From assembly GCF_000422465.1 (NCBI RefSeq), contig NZ_KE383843.1:248001-312000 (forward strand): a stretch of DNA of 64,000 bases, written 5' to 3'. A program made the translations under genes and the position numbers. The notes beneath the pieces were generated by a model. The model was not told the origin of the DNA, ran no database searches, and worked only from the letters and a program-made list of their open reading frames with translations. Shown here one piece after another: positions 43,166 to 51,538 of the stretch. Source of the stretch: Paenibacillus harenae DSM 16969. Its GTDB lineage: Bacteria > Bacillota > Bacilli > Paenibacillales > Paenibacillaceae. Within the stretch, counting starts at the first letter, position 1. Each line of letters opens with the position of its first letter.

Positions 43166-45409
43166 ATGAACCGAATCCGGTTTTGGACAAAATACAGCCT
43201 GGCCAATACCCACACGCGGCTGGCCATTCTTTTAACGCTTACTATATTCGTAACGGTCACTGCCACAGGTCTGATCTCATACAATGTTTCCAAAAATGTT
43301 TTGAAAAGCGAAATCAATCAGCCCGAGATGCAATCATTGATGATCAATCAAGACCAAATCGAGAATTTGATTAAAAAAGCCGATCGCATTGCCATTGAAA
43401 TTCTATTTAACCAATTCACAAATGACTTTCTAAAAAGCGAGAACGTATCTTATTCCAACACGACAAACCTGATCGCATATTTGAGTTCGTTTAAGGTTTC
43501 AGAAAATTATAAATCCATCTATGTTTACGATATTCCAAACCAAAAAATTGTAAGCAGCAATGGGGGGTTCGTCTCTGATCCTGCGTATCTTAGCGATACC
43601 AGTTGGCTTCATGATACGGAAACAGTCGATAATATGGCCATCGTGAACGGACAAACGGATTCCGGTTCCAGTCGCGTAACCTTATATAGGTCCATTGTCA
43701 TCAATGGGAAAAAAGCAGGCATGGTCATCATCGATCTGAAGCCCGACGTTTTGTTTGCCGGCTTGCGCCCGCAGTTGTCCGATTCCGTTCAGAAGAGCTT
43801 GGTGATCACGGATGATAAGCAAAATTTGGTTTATGCGTTTTCGGCTCCGCATACAAATTCGGGTTCTATTCATTCCATTCTTTCTCAAATCGGGCAACAG
43901 GGGTATGCCGAAAAAAACATTGATGGCCAAAAGATGATGTTTTTTCACTTAACATCTCCATATACCGGATGGAAATATGTTTCGTATATTCCTTCCGATC
44001 AATTGCTCGAAAATATGGGCATCATCCGTACCATTGTATGGACGTTATCTTTGTTATTTGTTGCAATCGGTATCATTTCCATTGTTTATTATAACCATAA
44101 AGCATTTAAACCTTTGAAACGTATGCAGCAGCTTCTTGGTAAATATAAAAAAGATTATATGAAAGCCGATTTATTGGACATTGAGAAGTTTGCTTCCAAA
44201 ATGATTGAGGATCACTCCCTGATGACCAGACAAATTCGGGAAAGCGTGCCTGAATCCAGAAAGCGGTTAATTGAAAGTATCTTCTTTAGGAAAATCAGCC
44301 TTTCTGAAATGCGTCATCGATGGGAGCTCCATTTTCCGGATTGGAATAAAGACTTTTTTATTGCGGCAAATATGAATATTGACCAGTATGGTGAGTGGTC
44401 GAAGCACCTTGGGGATAGCGATGTCCGGTTATTTAAATTTGCCATGCAAAACATGTCCGAGGAGATGCTGTCCAAGACTTATCATCTAGTTATTATGGAA
44501 AACGTTGAAGAAGGATTTATAATACTGCTGCAACCAATGCACGAAGAGCATGAGACTTTGGAGACAACGATCGAACATTTAAATAAATTACGGTCGGAGA
44601 TTCAACGGTTATTGAAGCTATCCGTAACCATTGGCATAAGTCATCCGATTTCCGATTATGCGAAGCTACATGTTGGATACCGCCAATCGCTCAGCGCGGT
44701 TCAATGCCGTTTTTTTGCAGGTTACGGCCAAGTTCATCTCTTTGCAGACTATGTTTATGAAGAACCAGGCAGCTTGAATGACCGTTGGTCCGACGAAATC
44801 CTTGCTCAACTTGGGGCCGGTAAGCTCAATGCTGCACAATCGGAGATTTCTGAGCTATTTAATATGATCTCTTCGCGCAAATATTCGCCTTCCGAATCAC
44901 TCGGCGTCTTGGAACATGTCCAATTGAAACTTGAGCAGCTTGCTATTAGAAATGGGGATGACGGGTATGCGATGTATCCTGGTCTGTCAACGATGCATGC
45001 GGATGATATTCGCCAACACTTCCTTTGCCTTCTGGATAATATTAACCGGGGAATTGAACAAAAATTAACGAGTAAACCGTCCGTTATGGTAAGCAAAATG
45101 GTTGATTATATGGAGCGGCACTATAAAGACAATATTGGAGTCAAAGAAATTGCCGATTCCGTTGGAGCCAGCATATACTCCGCCAATCAATGGTTCAAAC
45201 AGGAAAGCAGTCAAACGGTATTTGACTACCTCACGAAAATGCGCTTGGAGAAAGCGAAGTGCCTCCTTGAGACTACGGATTATAAAGTGTTTGAAATTGC
45301 CCTGATGGTCGGTTATCAGAATGAGAACAGCTTTATCCGCGCATTTCGAAACTATACAAAAATAACTCCCGGTAAGTACCGAGAGCTTGGTTCGTTTGAA
45401 CAAAGATGA
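43166..45409 (+). CDS. Membrane-bound AraC-family regulator (YesS-like)
   Basis: A 747-residue regulator of the same design as 27347-29623: membrane segment near residues 18-40, extracytoplasmic sensing domain to about 285 (VTLYRSIVINGKKAGMVIID resembles a Cache fold), second membrane segment near 290-310, cytoplasmic region with ITIGISHP-like pattern, and a C-terminal AraC domain (IGVKEIADSVGASIYSANQWF and KVFEIALMVGYQNENSFIRAF). ATG 43166 follows GGATGTGA. Divergent from the importer operon it likely controls. The C-terminus ends PGKYRELGSFEQR. Confidence 0.9.
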   Translation: MNRIRFWTKYSLANTHTRLAILLTLTIFVTVTATGLISYNVSKNVLKSEINQPEMQSLMINQDQIENLIKKADRIAIEILFNQFTNDFLKSENVSYSNTTNLIAYLSSFKVSENYKSIYVYDIPNQKIVSSNGGFVSDPAYLSDTSWLHDTETVDNMAIVNGQTDSGSSRVTLYRSIVINGKKAGMVIIDLKPDVLFAGLRPQLSDSVQKSLVITDDKQNLVYAFSAPHTNSGSIHSILSQIGQQGYAEKNIDGQKMMFFHLTSPYTGWKYVSYIPSDQLLENMGIIRTIVWTLSLLFVAIGIISIVYYNHKAFKPLKRMQQLLGKYKKDYMKADLLDIEKFASKMIEDHSLMTRQIRESVPESRKRLIESIFFRKISLSEMRHRWELHFPDWNKDFFIAANMNIDQYGEWSKHLGDSDVRLFKFAMQNMSEEMLSKTYHLVIMENVEEGFIILLQPMHEEHETLETTIEHLNKLRSEIQRLLKLSVTIGISHPISDYAKLHVGYRQSLSAVQCRFFAGYGQVHLFADYVYEEPGSLNDRWSDEILAQLGAGKLNAAQSEISELFNMISSRKYSPSESLGVLEHVQLKLEQLAIRNGDDGYAMYPGLSTMHADDIRQHFLCLLDNINRGIEQKLTSKPSVMVSKMVDYMERHYKDNIGVKEIADSVGASIYSANQWFKQESSQTVFDYLTKMRLEKAKCLLETTDYKVFEIALMVGYQNENSFIRAFRNYTKITPGKYRELGSFEQR

Positions 45410-45530
45410 AGCGTAGAGTCAATAAGCTGTGGAGGCTTCTTGTATGATGGATCCATCTTACGCGAATGGATGACCTGCCTTTTCAAAATGTCCCCAAATC
45501 TCCCGAGGCGGCACTTAAGTCTCGCCGACT

Positions 45531-45785
45531 TCATACGCCATTTTTCAACGAGGTCTGAATCTCCCGGGGAAAAGAGAACAACTGCAGCACGTGCACGCCG
45601 ATATCATGGTTCGGATCAACCATTCCAAAGGCATCCCAATTGCTAAAGTTTCATCATACCGTGGATCTCCAACTGTCATTCCCGATACATCAATAAACGT
45701 TTTTACCTCGCCATCGAACGCAGAGGCAGAAGTATTGGAGAATATGGGCTCAGAAAAGCTTATGTTTTTGATCCAATCTACCCAC
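45531..45785 (-). pseudogene. Unrecognised gene remnant, frameshifted
   Basis: The minus strand encodes FSEPIFSNTSASAFDGEVKT and YDETLAIG, then jumps frame to VDPNHDIGVHVLQLFSFPRE and ends at TGA 45531-45533. Its base composition is like the sugar genes, unlike the AT-rich gene fused upstream at about 45785. I do not recognise the family. It looks like the 3-prime end of a lost gene, with nothing recognisable between it and the regulator stop at 45409. Confidence 0.45.
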
Positions 45786-46474
45786 GGGAAGATAATACTC
45801 GTAAGTTTTATTAGAATCAATTTTGGTAATTAACCTAAGGTCAGATCTATCACTATTCGTTTCTCCTTTTGTACCCTCTTCAATTACATTCGAGTTATTG
45901 ACCAGTACTAATAAATGGTCTTGAAGCTCTGCTTGTTGATACACGTATTCAGAACTATTATAGATTTTTATTTTTAATAATTCATTCCCATCTTTTATAC
46001 CATACGAAATATTCAAAGGGATAATATTTGTATTAAATTGAGAATCTACATGTTGCTCATTATTCGTTTTCGCTAATGGTCCCTTTTGAAAAAATTTCTC
46101 ATAATTCATTGATACTACTTTATTTTCTTTATCCCAATTTATAGAGATTCCTAAACCATCTGCTACCCATTTTGCCGGTATCATTATAGTTCCACTTTTG
46201 TTTGTAATAGACGTATCTAATTTTACATTTTTCCCGTTAATAATAGCCTCCTTCTTGTTAAGAGTAGAGTAGCTATGACAGTTAATTCTGGTGATTTCAA
46301 AGTAACTATTTTTGTAGTGTTATTCCATTTAATTTCTCCATCGAGAACATCTGAGAAAACTCGCAATGGAACTAATGTTCTATTATTAGTATCAATATAA
46401 GGCATTGTTCCTTTTGAATAGATAAGAAATGCACCATTGAGTTTTAATTTTAGGGTATTATTTTGCAGTGATTC

Positions 46475-46482
46475 TACTGAAA
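46475..46482. repeat. Target-site duplication of the IS256-family element
   Basis: TACTGAAA here is repeated exactly at 47838-47845 on the other side of the element. Joining across it restores the frame ISVESLQNN of the interrupted gene, which confirms the boundaries. Confidence 0.85.
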
Positions 46483-47837
46483 GGTCAAGTCCATATTTGT
46501 GTGTAAAATCATCTCATCCAGTTTTCTTAAATAACTTAACGGGTCTTACACCACTCATGGTACGTGCTCATATCCATGTATCGGCGGTTCGCCTCCCAAT
46601 GTTCTTCAATCTCGATCAGGACGGAGCCGATCAAACGTACAACAGAATCACGGTTAGGAAAAATGCGAATGACGCGTTCACGTCGACGAATCTCGCTGTT
46701 TAAGCGCTCAATACCGTTAGATGTCCGTAAACGTACCCGGTACTCTTCGGGGTAAACGAGGACCGCTGTGCCGTCATCGAAGCCATTCTCGAGTGTATCC
46801 ATCGCCTTCGGTGCTTTTTCCTGAAAAGCAGCTAATGTCTCCTGCAAGCATTTCCTGGCGACGTCTACGTTCGGTGCTTCAAAGATGGAGCGAACCATCC
46901 CCTTGATGCTTGTCTGAAGGGACTTAGGGGCAGCATCCATTATGTTTTTCATGAAATGCGTTTGGCACCATTGCCACGTAACACCTTGAAAGTGTTGACG
47001 AATCGCATTGACCAGACCACCATGCGTGTCACTCGTGATACAATCGACGCCGTGCAGGCCGCGTTGTTTCAACTGGGTGAAAAAAGAGCCCCAGCTTGCT
47101 TCGGACTCCGTATCGCCTACCATAAGCCCAAGGATCTCACGGTTGCCGTCCTTGTTTATGCCGTAGCCAATAAAGACACCTCGGGAGCGTATTCGGCCGT
47201 CTTCACGCACTTTCACATACATCGCATCTACTGTCATAAAAGGATAAGCCATTTCGTGCAATGGGCGGGTGTTCCACTTCTCAACGATCGGATCAAGTTG
47301 CTTGCACAGATCGTTTACGGTGGATTTTGAAAATTCTCTACCGCAGAGTTCTTCTGTAACACGGGCTACTTTGCGTGTAGAAACCCCGTTAATGACTAGT
47401 TCCATCAAGGTAAGTACAAGCGCTTGTTCGCTCCGTTGGTAACGTTTGAAGAGCTCCGTCGAAAACTTACCGTCCCTGAACCTTGGAATTTGCAAGGTAA
47501 TGCTACCCACTCGTGTTGTTAGGTTTCGGGAATAGCTTCCATTCCGTAACCCTTGTCTTTCTGGCGTACGCTCGTATTCCGAAGCTGCTAATTGCTCAGA
47601 CGCCTGCGCCTTCAACACTTGATTCAAAACCGTCTCAAGCAGAGCGGCAACACCGGCATCACGATTTTCTCCGATAAAAAGTTGGTTTAAAAATTGATGA
47701 TCTAGTGTAACCTGATATTGAGCCATGAATAAATACTCTCCTCTGGAATGGTCTAGGCAACTCTTCTAGATGAGTATTTACTTCATGGCTTACTTTTTAT
47801 GAAGTTTATCATTTTACACAATTATATGGACTCAGCT
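46483..47837 (-). mobile_element. IS256-family insertion sequence, complete (1355 bp)
   Basis: Contains one transposase gene and imperfect terminal inverted repeats: GGTCAAGTCCATATTTGTGT on the left and AGCTGAGTCCATATAATTGT on the right, read inward, both continuing into GTAAAAT. Flanked by the 8-base duplication TACTGAAA, the normal length for this family. The ends are intact, so it may be active. Confidence 0.9.
46536..47726 (-). CDS. IS256-family transposase
   Basis: Mutator-type DDE transposase of 396 residues. First catalytic Asp in PFMTVDAMYVKVRED, second in DCITSDTHGGLVNAI, and the Glu in RTSNGIERLNSEIRRRE; the CxxH-like WCQTHFMKNI motif is between them. The start at 47726 has GAGGAG about 10 bases upstream. 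Full length, no lesion seen. Confidence 0.95.
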   Translation of the reverse strand: MAQYQVTLDHQFLNQLFIGENRDAGVAALLETVLNQVLKAQASEQLAASEYERTPERQGLRNGSYSRNLTTRVGSITLQIPRFRDGKFSTELFKRYQRSEQALVLTLMELVINGVSTRKVARVTEELCGREFSKSTVNDLCKQLDPIVEKWNTRPLHEMAYPFMTVDAMYVKVREDGRIRSRGVFIGYGINKDGNREILGLMVGDTESEASWGSFFTQLKQRGLHGVDCITSDTHGGLVNAIRQHFQGVTWQWCQTHFMKNIMDAAPKSLQTSIKGMVRSIFEAPNVDVARKCLQETLAAFQEKAPKAMDTLENGFDDGTAVLVYPEEYRVRLRTSNGIERLNSEIRRRERVIRIFPNRDSVVRLIGSVLIEIEEHWEANRRYMDMSTYHEWCKTR

Positions 47838-47972
47838 TACTGAAATACTTGTAAGTGGTATTAATAAACATAAAAACGCAAAAAAAATCATTAAAAATTT
47901 TTTTCATATAAATACCTCCCGTTTACTTTGAAAATAACGAGCTTTTGGGTGCATGCGTTTATCTGCTAAGTG

Positions 47973-48069
47973 TAGTCGATCTCGCCAACTGGGTTAAGGC
48001 CAATGCGTCGCAGGCCACTTCCTGATCTTCCCGCATCTTGCGGTATGCATACCAAAGACTGTGGTTAAA
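47973..48069 (-). pseudogene. BlaR1/MecR1 (M56 peptidase) fragment
   Basis: The minus strand encodes FNHSLWYAYRKMREDQEVAC followed by DALALTQLA, which matches the segment just after the HExxH zinc motif of M56 antirepressor peptidases (NPLLWYA...DxExxCDA). The zinc motif, membrane segments and sensor domain are gone. It abuts another remnant at 48070. Confidence 0.6.
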
Positions 48070-48240
48070 TTCACTAAATTTAACAATTCCAACTCATTAC
48101 CCCTAAATTTCGTTTGATCAATATAAACATCGGTTTCTTTGACCCCAGAGCTTGGAACAGTTTCAGCATTTGTTTCTTCATTAATTTGTTCATTTGCCTG
48201 TTGCTCAGAACCCTCTTCATTCGTGCTATGAAAATCTCCT
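48070..48240 (-). pseudogene. Remnant of a secreted-protein linker, unrecognised
   Basis: The minus strand reads STNEEGSEQQANEQINEETN followed by VPSSGVKETDVYIDQTKF, an acidic low-complexity stretch like the linker after a lipobox. There is no start codon in frame and the frame runs into the BlaR1 fragment. Probably the trace of a deletion. An overlapping short frame starting MKRVLSNRQMNK is open too, but I prefer the linker reading. Confidence 0.35.
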
Positions 48241-48336
48241 CTAATGATTATTGTAATAAAAAAAGATTACTGATGTGATTAAACCTTGTAAACATAGCCT
48301 CCTATATCCTAAAGTTAAAGAATAACAAAATGATTA

Positions 48337-48365
48337 TTGCTGTACTCACAAAATTACGATATAAC
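48337..48365 (+). promoter_or_regulatory. Candidate promoter of the pectate lyase gene
   Basis: TTGCTG and TATAAC separated by 17 bases. It would give a leader of about 180 bases. In the gene-free stretch 48241-48550 I see no other convincing element and no known riboswitch pattern. Confidence 0.35.
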
Positions 48366-48550
48366 GGAACTTGCACGCTGAGGAAAAAAGGAGGTGTGGC
48401 AAAGTCACAGATAACGCTGTTTAGAATGTACAATATTCCCATTGAGAAGGGAGGAACTCAAAACACGATAAAAGTAAGCGGTTCTTCATTAATGTTTTCG
48501 CCTAGCAGCACCGACTCCGTTCCGACAGACCATTAACTAGGAGGCAATTC

Positions 48551-50641
48551 ATGAATACTATCCAATTAGGAAAAAAGTTTAAGCTCTACACGGCGGTTAG
48601 CTTGTGCTTAACCCTCATCATTTCACTATTCATGATGTATCCAGCCAGTGCTGCAACTCTAATGAGCAGCAATTTTAACAACGGCCAGTTCACCGGGTGG
48701 ACACCTACAAGCGGCAATTGGTCTGTCGTACAGGACAACGGCAATTATGTGTATTATCAATCGGGTACTAGCGAAGGCCGCACATCCGCGGGTAATCAAT
48801 CATGGACCGACTATAGCGTCGAAGCAGACGTAAAGGTGGAGAACTTCAACGGCTCTAACCGCACATATATAACTGGAAGATACGAGGACGGGAACAATTT
48901 CTATGCGGCATCTCTGTATAACAGCAGCGGAGGAACATTGGAGCTTCGCAAAAAAGTAGGAGGTTCTACGACGACCCTGGCCAGCAAATCGAATTATGGC
49001 CTTGCAGCCGGAACTTGGTACACAGTCAAATTGGAAATGAGCGGTTCCACTATTAAAATGTACGTCAACGGGAACCTTGAGCTAACAGCTGCTGACAGCA
49101 GCTTAACCTCGGGAGCAGTCGGACTGATTGCTTACAAAACCGTCGCCAAATTTGATAACGTTGTCGTATCCGACAGCGAACCATCACCAAGTCCGACACT
49201 ATCTCCAGATCCGACGCCAACTCCATCACCAGAACCGACACCAACACCAGATCCGTCGCCAACATCATCGCCAGAACCGACACTGACGCCAACACCCATT
49301 CCTGGCGCATTAAGCGAATACAGGCTAACGGGTTTTGCCGAAGGGAACACGGGTGGCGGCAGCATTGCGGAGACGGATTCCCGCTACAAAAAGGTATACA
49401 ATGCAACCGATCTTGCACTAGCGGTAAAGAAAGGCTCTGGGATAAAAGTAATCGAGATTATGAACGATCTCGATTTGGGTTGGAATGAAATTCCGGAGTC
49501 AGCTAAGATCACGTCCATCGTTGCACACAACAGCCCCCTTACCCATCCTGTACTTAAGACGACGGGGGTCAGTAAAATTTACATCGATAGCTTCAATGGT
49601 TTGACGATCTTCTCGGCCAACGGCTCAAAGATTAAGCACGCAGCATTTGTCATCAAATATAGCTCCAACTTGATCATCCGAAATTTGGAATTTGATGAAC
49701 TATGGGAGTGGGACGAAGCGACTAAAGGCAATTACGACAAGAATGATTGGGATTTCATTACCATTGAAGGTGCCAGCAACAAAGTTTGGATCGACCACTG
49801 TACCTTTAACAAAGCCTATGATGGTGTTCTCGACGTGAAAAAAGGAAGCAACGGTGTCACGGTTTCCTGGTCTGCTTTTAGAGCAGATGACCAAAGCTCG
49901 AATAGTTGGGTAACCCAGCAAGTTAATGCCATGGAATCTAACCTGTCCGCTTATCCGATGTACGCCTATTTAAGAAGCAGTGCCGTCGGATTAAGTAAAT
50001 CCGATATCATCGCGATCGCCGCAGGACAGAAGAAAGGACATCTTGTTGGGTCAACGGAGTTCGCTTCCGACAATCCCAATCTTGAAGTCACGCTGCACCA
50101 CAACTACTATCAAGATATACAAGACCGTATGCCTCGCCTCCGAGGAGGGAATGTGCATGCCTATAACATCGTAATGGATAGTGCTGGAGGATGGGCAGCT
50201 AAGAAGAAAATTACATCAGAAATGGAAAACGCAATGTCTTCAAAGGGTTATAAGTTCGGAGTAACGAGCAATGGAGCCATTTCCACGGAGGACGGCGCCG
50301 TACTCGTTGAGAAATCGCAGATCATCGGCGTACAGTACCCGATGCGCAACAATCAAGCCGATCCTGCGGATGCAAGCTATACAGGAAAAATTAAAGCTTT
50401 GGATACGATCTACTCCTTGAATGGCAGCACGTTTAGAGGAAACAGCGATACTGCAAATAGTCCGCTGGCACCTGTTCCCGCTCCGGTTAAAGCATTCTCA
50501 TGGAATGGATTTTCCTCATTGCCTTACAATTATACAGCAGACGATCCTTCCACATTAAAAGCGAGACTTACAGCTTCTAACGGATCGGGAGCCGGAAAGC
50601 TTAGCATGTCTAAGGAAAACTGGCTGTTAACGAATTATTAA
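48551..50641 (+). CDS. Secreted pectate lyase, PL1, with N-terminal beta-sandwich domain
   Basis: A 696-residue extracellular enzyme that cleaves polygalacturonate by calcium-dependent beta-elimination. Signal peptide with cleavage after PASA (about residue 34); a concanavalin-like, probably carbohydrate-binding domain at 36-208; a Pro/Ser/Thr linker at 210-250 built of SPEPTPTP-like units; and a PL1 beta-helix from about 253. PL1 hallmarks are KVWIDHCTFNKAYDGVLDV, GVTVSWSAF and the NYYQDIQDRMPRLRGG strand with catalytic Arg. ATG 48551 has AGGAGG 6 bases upstream. It is the only exported depolymerase in the window and would feed oligogalacturonides or rhamnogalacturonan pieces to the importers. 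A monocistronic unit, closed by a strong terminator. Confidence 0.94.
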   Translation: MNTIQLGKKFKLYTAVSLCLTLIISLFMMYPASAATLMSSNFNNGQFTGWTPTSGNWSVVQDNGNYVYYQSGTSEGRTSAGNQSWTDYSVEADVKVENFNGSNRTYITGRYEDGNNFYAASLYNSSGGTLELRKKVGGSTTTLASKSNYGLAAGTWYTVKLEMSGSTIKMYVNGNLELTAADSSLTSGAVGLIAYKTVAKFDNVVVSDSEPSPSPTLSPDPTPTPSPEPTPTPDPSPTSSPEPTLTPTPIPGALSEYRLTGFAEGNTGGGSIAETDSRYKKVYNATDLALAVKKGSGIKVIEIMNDLDLGWNEIPESAKITSIVAHNSPLTHPVLKTTGVSKIYIDSFNGLTIFSANGSKIKHAAFVIKYSSNLIIRNLEFDELWEWDEATKGNYDKNDWDFITIEGASNKVWIDHCTFNKAYDGVLDVKKGSNGVTVSWSAFRADDQSSNSWVTQQVNAMESNLSAYPMYAYLRSSAVGLSKSDIIAIAAGQKKGHLVGSTEFASDNPNLEVTLHHNYYQDIQDRMPRLRGGNVHAYNIVMDSAGGWAAKKKITSEMENAMSSKGYKFGVTSNGAISTEDGAVLVEKSQIIGVQYPMRNNQADPADASYTGKIKALDTIYSLNGSTFRGNSDTANSPLAPVPAPVKAFSWNGFSSLPYNYTADDPSTLKARLTASNGSGAGKLSMSKENWLLTNY

Positions 50642-50659
50642 TGATCTAAACAATCGCAA

Positions 50660-50712
50660 AAGAGTTGTACCCTAGCACTTCGCTGCGTATGGGTACAACT
50701 CACTCTTTTCTT
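50660..50712 (+). terminator. Rho-independent terminator after pectate lyase
   Basis: AAAAGAGTTGTACCC and GGGTACAACTC form a long stem with an 18-base loop, followed by ACTCTTTTCTT; it lies about 20 bases past the stop codon. Confidence 0.9.
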
Positions 50713-50779
50713 AACGCCGAATACAATTAACGATGCTTTCAGTAATTAAACGGACTAATGCTGCTTATTTTTCTTACGA

Positions 50780-51052
50780 CTACGAAAAAAACGGTCGACC
50801 GGTAAGTTCTGGTGACTTCATAATATGAACGAACAGGATAGTCCCCCCCCCATCGCGCTGCCTTTTACTTTCAAAAATAATTTCATAATCTGTAGGTTTT
50901 CCATGACCAATACAATGTGTCGGTAAAACCTGCACTATTCTCCAACCGTCTTTCGCATGTTCATCTATTGTGTTTCGATGTGTGCGGATGAGAAGAATCC
51001 ACCTAATGAGGTCTCTACATATATGTACTCGTACTAGCTTAGCTCCACCATT
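50780..51052 (-). pseudogene. DUF4177-family protein, broken
   Basis: DUF4177 proteins are about 60 residues and of unknown role. Here the minus strand gives YEYIYVETSLGGFFSSAHIE, then TAG and a frame change, then IDEHAKDGWRIVQVLP and KPTDYEIIFESKRQRD. There is also a TAG between the start ATG (51052) and YEYIYV. A C9 run at 50846-50854 follows the end of the domain. Two or more lesions make it non-coding. The hairpin repeat R1 lies 36 bases upstream. Confidence 0.65.
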
Positions 51053-51087
51053 CACTCAGTTGAGTTCTGGTCAATTAACGTTTCAAT

Positions 51088-51157
51088 TATCCTGCCAGTT
51101 AGCGTAACGAAGGGCTGCCACGCGGCAGCCCTTTCGTTGTTCAACTATCGTACCCGT
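51088..51157 (+). repeat. Dispersed hairpin repeat R1
   Basis: Begins TATCCTGCCAGTTA, has a central stem AACGAAGGGCTGCC / GGCAGCCCTTTCGTT (51106-51139) and ends CTATCGTACCCGT, after which the IS110-family element starts. The outer boxes TATCCTGCC-GTTA and TATCGTACCCGT are degenerate direct repeats. Copies: R2 53635-53726 and R3 63337-63417. Confidence 0.7.
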
Positions 51158-51180
51158 CCCTCGGTTTTAGGGTTTATCTC

Positions 51181-51524
51181 ACATATACTCACTCATTCGC
51201 AGGATTTCATCACCATGGAATAGTAATGATAATGGGGGAAGCATGGGCCGAGCGCTGTCAGTCCAGTATTAAGGCATGCGGGAACAGAGGAATCGCGTTA
51301 GTCATTCCCTTTTGTTTCACTCTACTGCACGCAAACTCCACATTTGCCCTGGTGTTTACCATCCCATGGCTCGACGGGTCTATGCCCTTACATTCCATCG
51401 TCATACTTATCCAAGGTGTGGAGACCGATAGCGTTTAGCGGATGGGTCTATGCCCTTTTCGGGTACGAACTCGGTCCTCCGGTGCTTTCTTTGTTCGAAA
51501 TCCTGCGAATGAGTCAATATACGT
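51181..51524 (-). ncRNA. Candidate bridge/seek RNA region of the IS110-family element
   Basis: A gene-free segment downstream of the transposase, closed by an 18-base perfect inverted repeat (ACTCATTCGCAGGATTTC at 51191-51208, complement at 51497-51514) that extends imperfectly to about 28 bases. Inside, GGGTCTATGCCCTT occurs twice (51376-51389 and 51444-51457), each able to form a small GGG/CCC loop. IS110-family elements are known to encode a structured guide RNA in a non-coding end, and in the IS1111-like group it is on the 3-prime side. RNA identity is inference. Confidence 0.45.
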
Positions 51525-51538
51525 GATGAGGCATTACC

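Larger units (their letters stand above)
45750..47907 (-). pseudogene. Copper-amine-oxidase-like (stalk) domain protein, disrupted by an IS
   Basis: Secreted AT-rich gene in two pieces. The 5-prime piece, 47846-47907, starts at ATG 47907 after GGGAGG and encodes a signal peptide (FLCLLIPLTSIS); a T8 run at about 47880-47887 puts the first codons one base out of frame with the rest. The 3-prime piece, 45750-46474, encodes LNGAFLIYSKGTMPYIDTNN, RTLVPLRVFSDVLDGEIKW and, after a second frame break near 46230, IMIPAKWVADGLGISINW, which are the repeats of the copper amine oxidase N-terminal (stalk) domain. An IS256-family element splits the gene at TACTGAAA. Such domains are common on Paenibacillus surface proteins. 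Confidence 0.8.

Noticed and set aside
45591..45833. An 80-residue plus-strand open frame
   Set aside because: It is antisense to a remnant whose minus-strand reading looks more protein-like; no start signal.
48361..48460. A GEMM-type riboswitch in the pectate lyase leader
   Set aside because: A purine-rich stretch with GGAGGTGTGGCAAAG looked suggestive, but the conserved GEMM core and paired stems could not be found.
48330..48536. Possible 68-residue gene upstream of the pectate lyase
   Set aside because: No ribosome binding site, no recognisable domain and unusual composition; more likely promoter and leader sequence.
49180..49300. Short tandem repeats as a possible CRISPR-like array
   Set aside because: They encode the Pro/Thr/Ser linker of the pectate lyase in frame; there are no spacers.
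51226..51526. Short plus-strand open frames in the IS110 non-coding end
   Set aside because: They overlap the inverted arm and repeated loops and show no protein features; better explained by a structured RNA.
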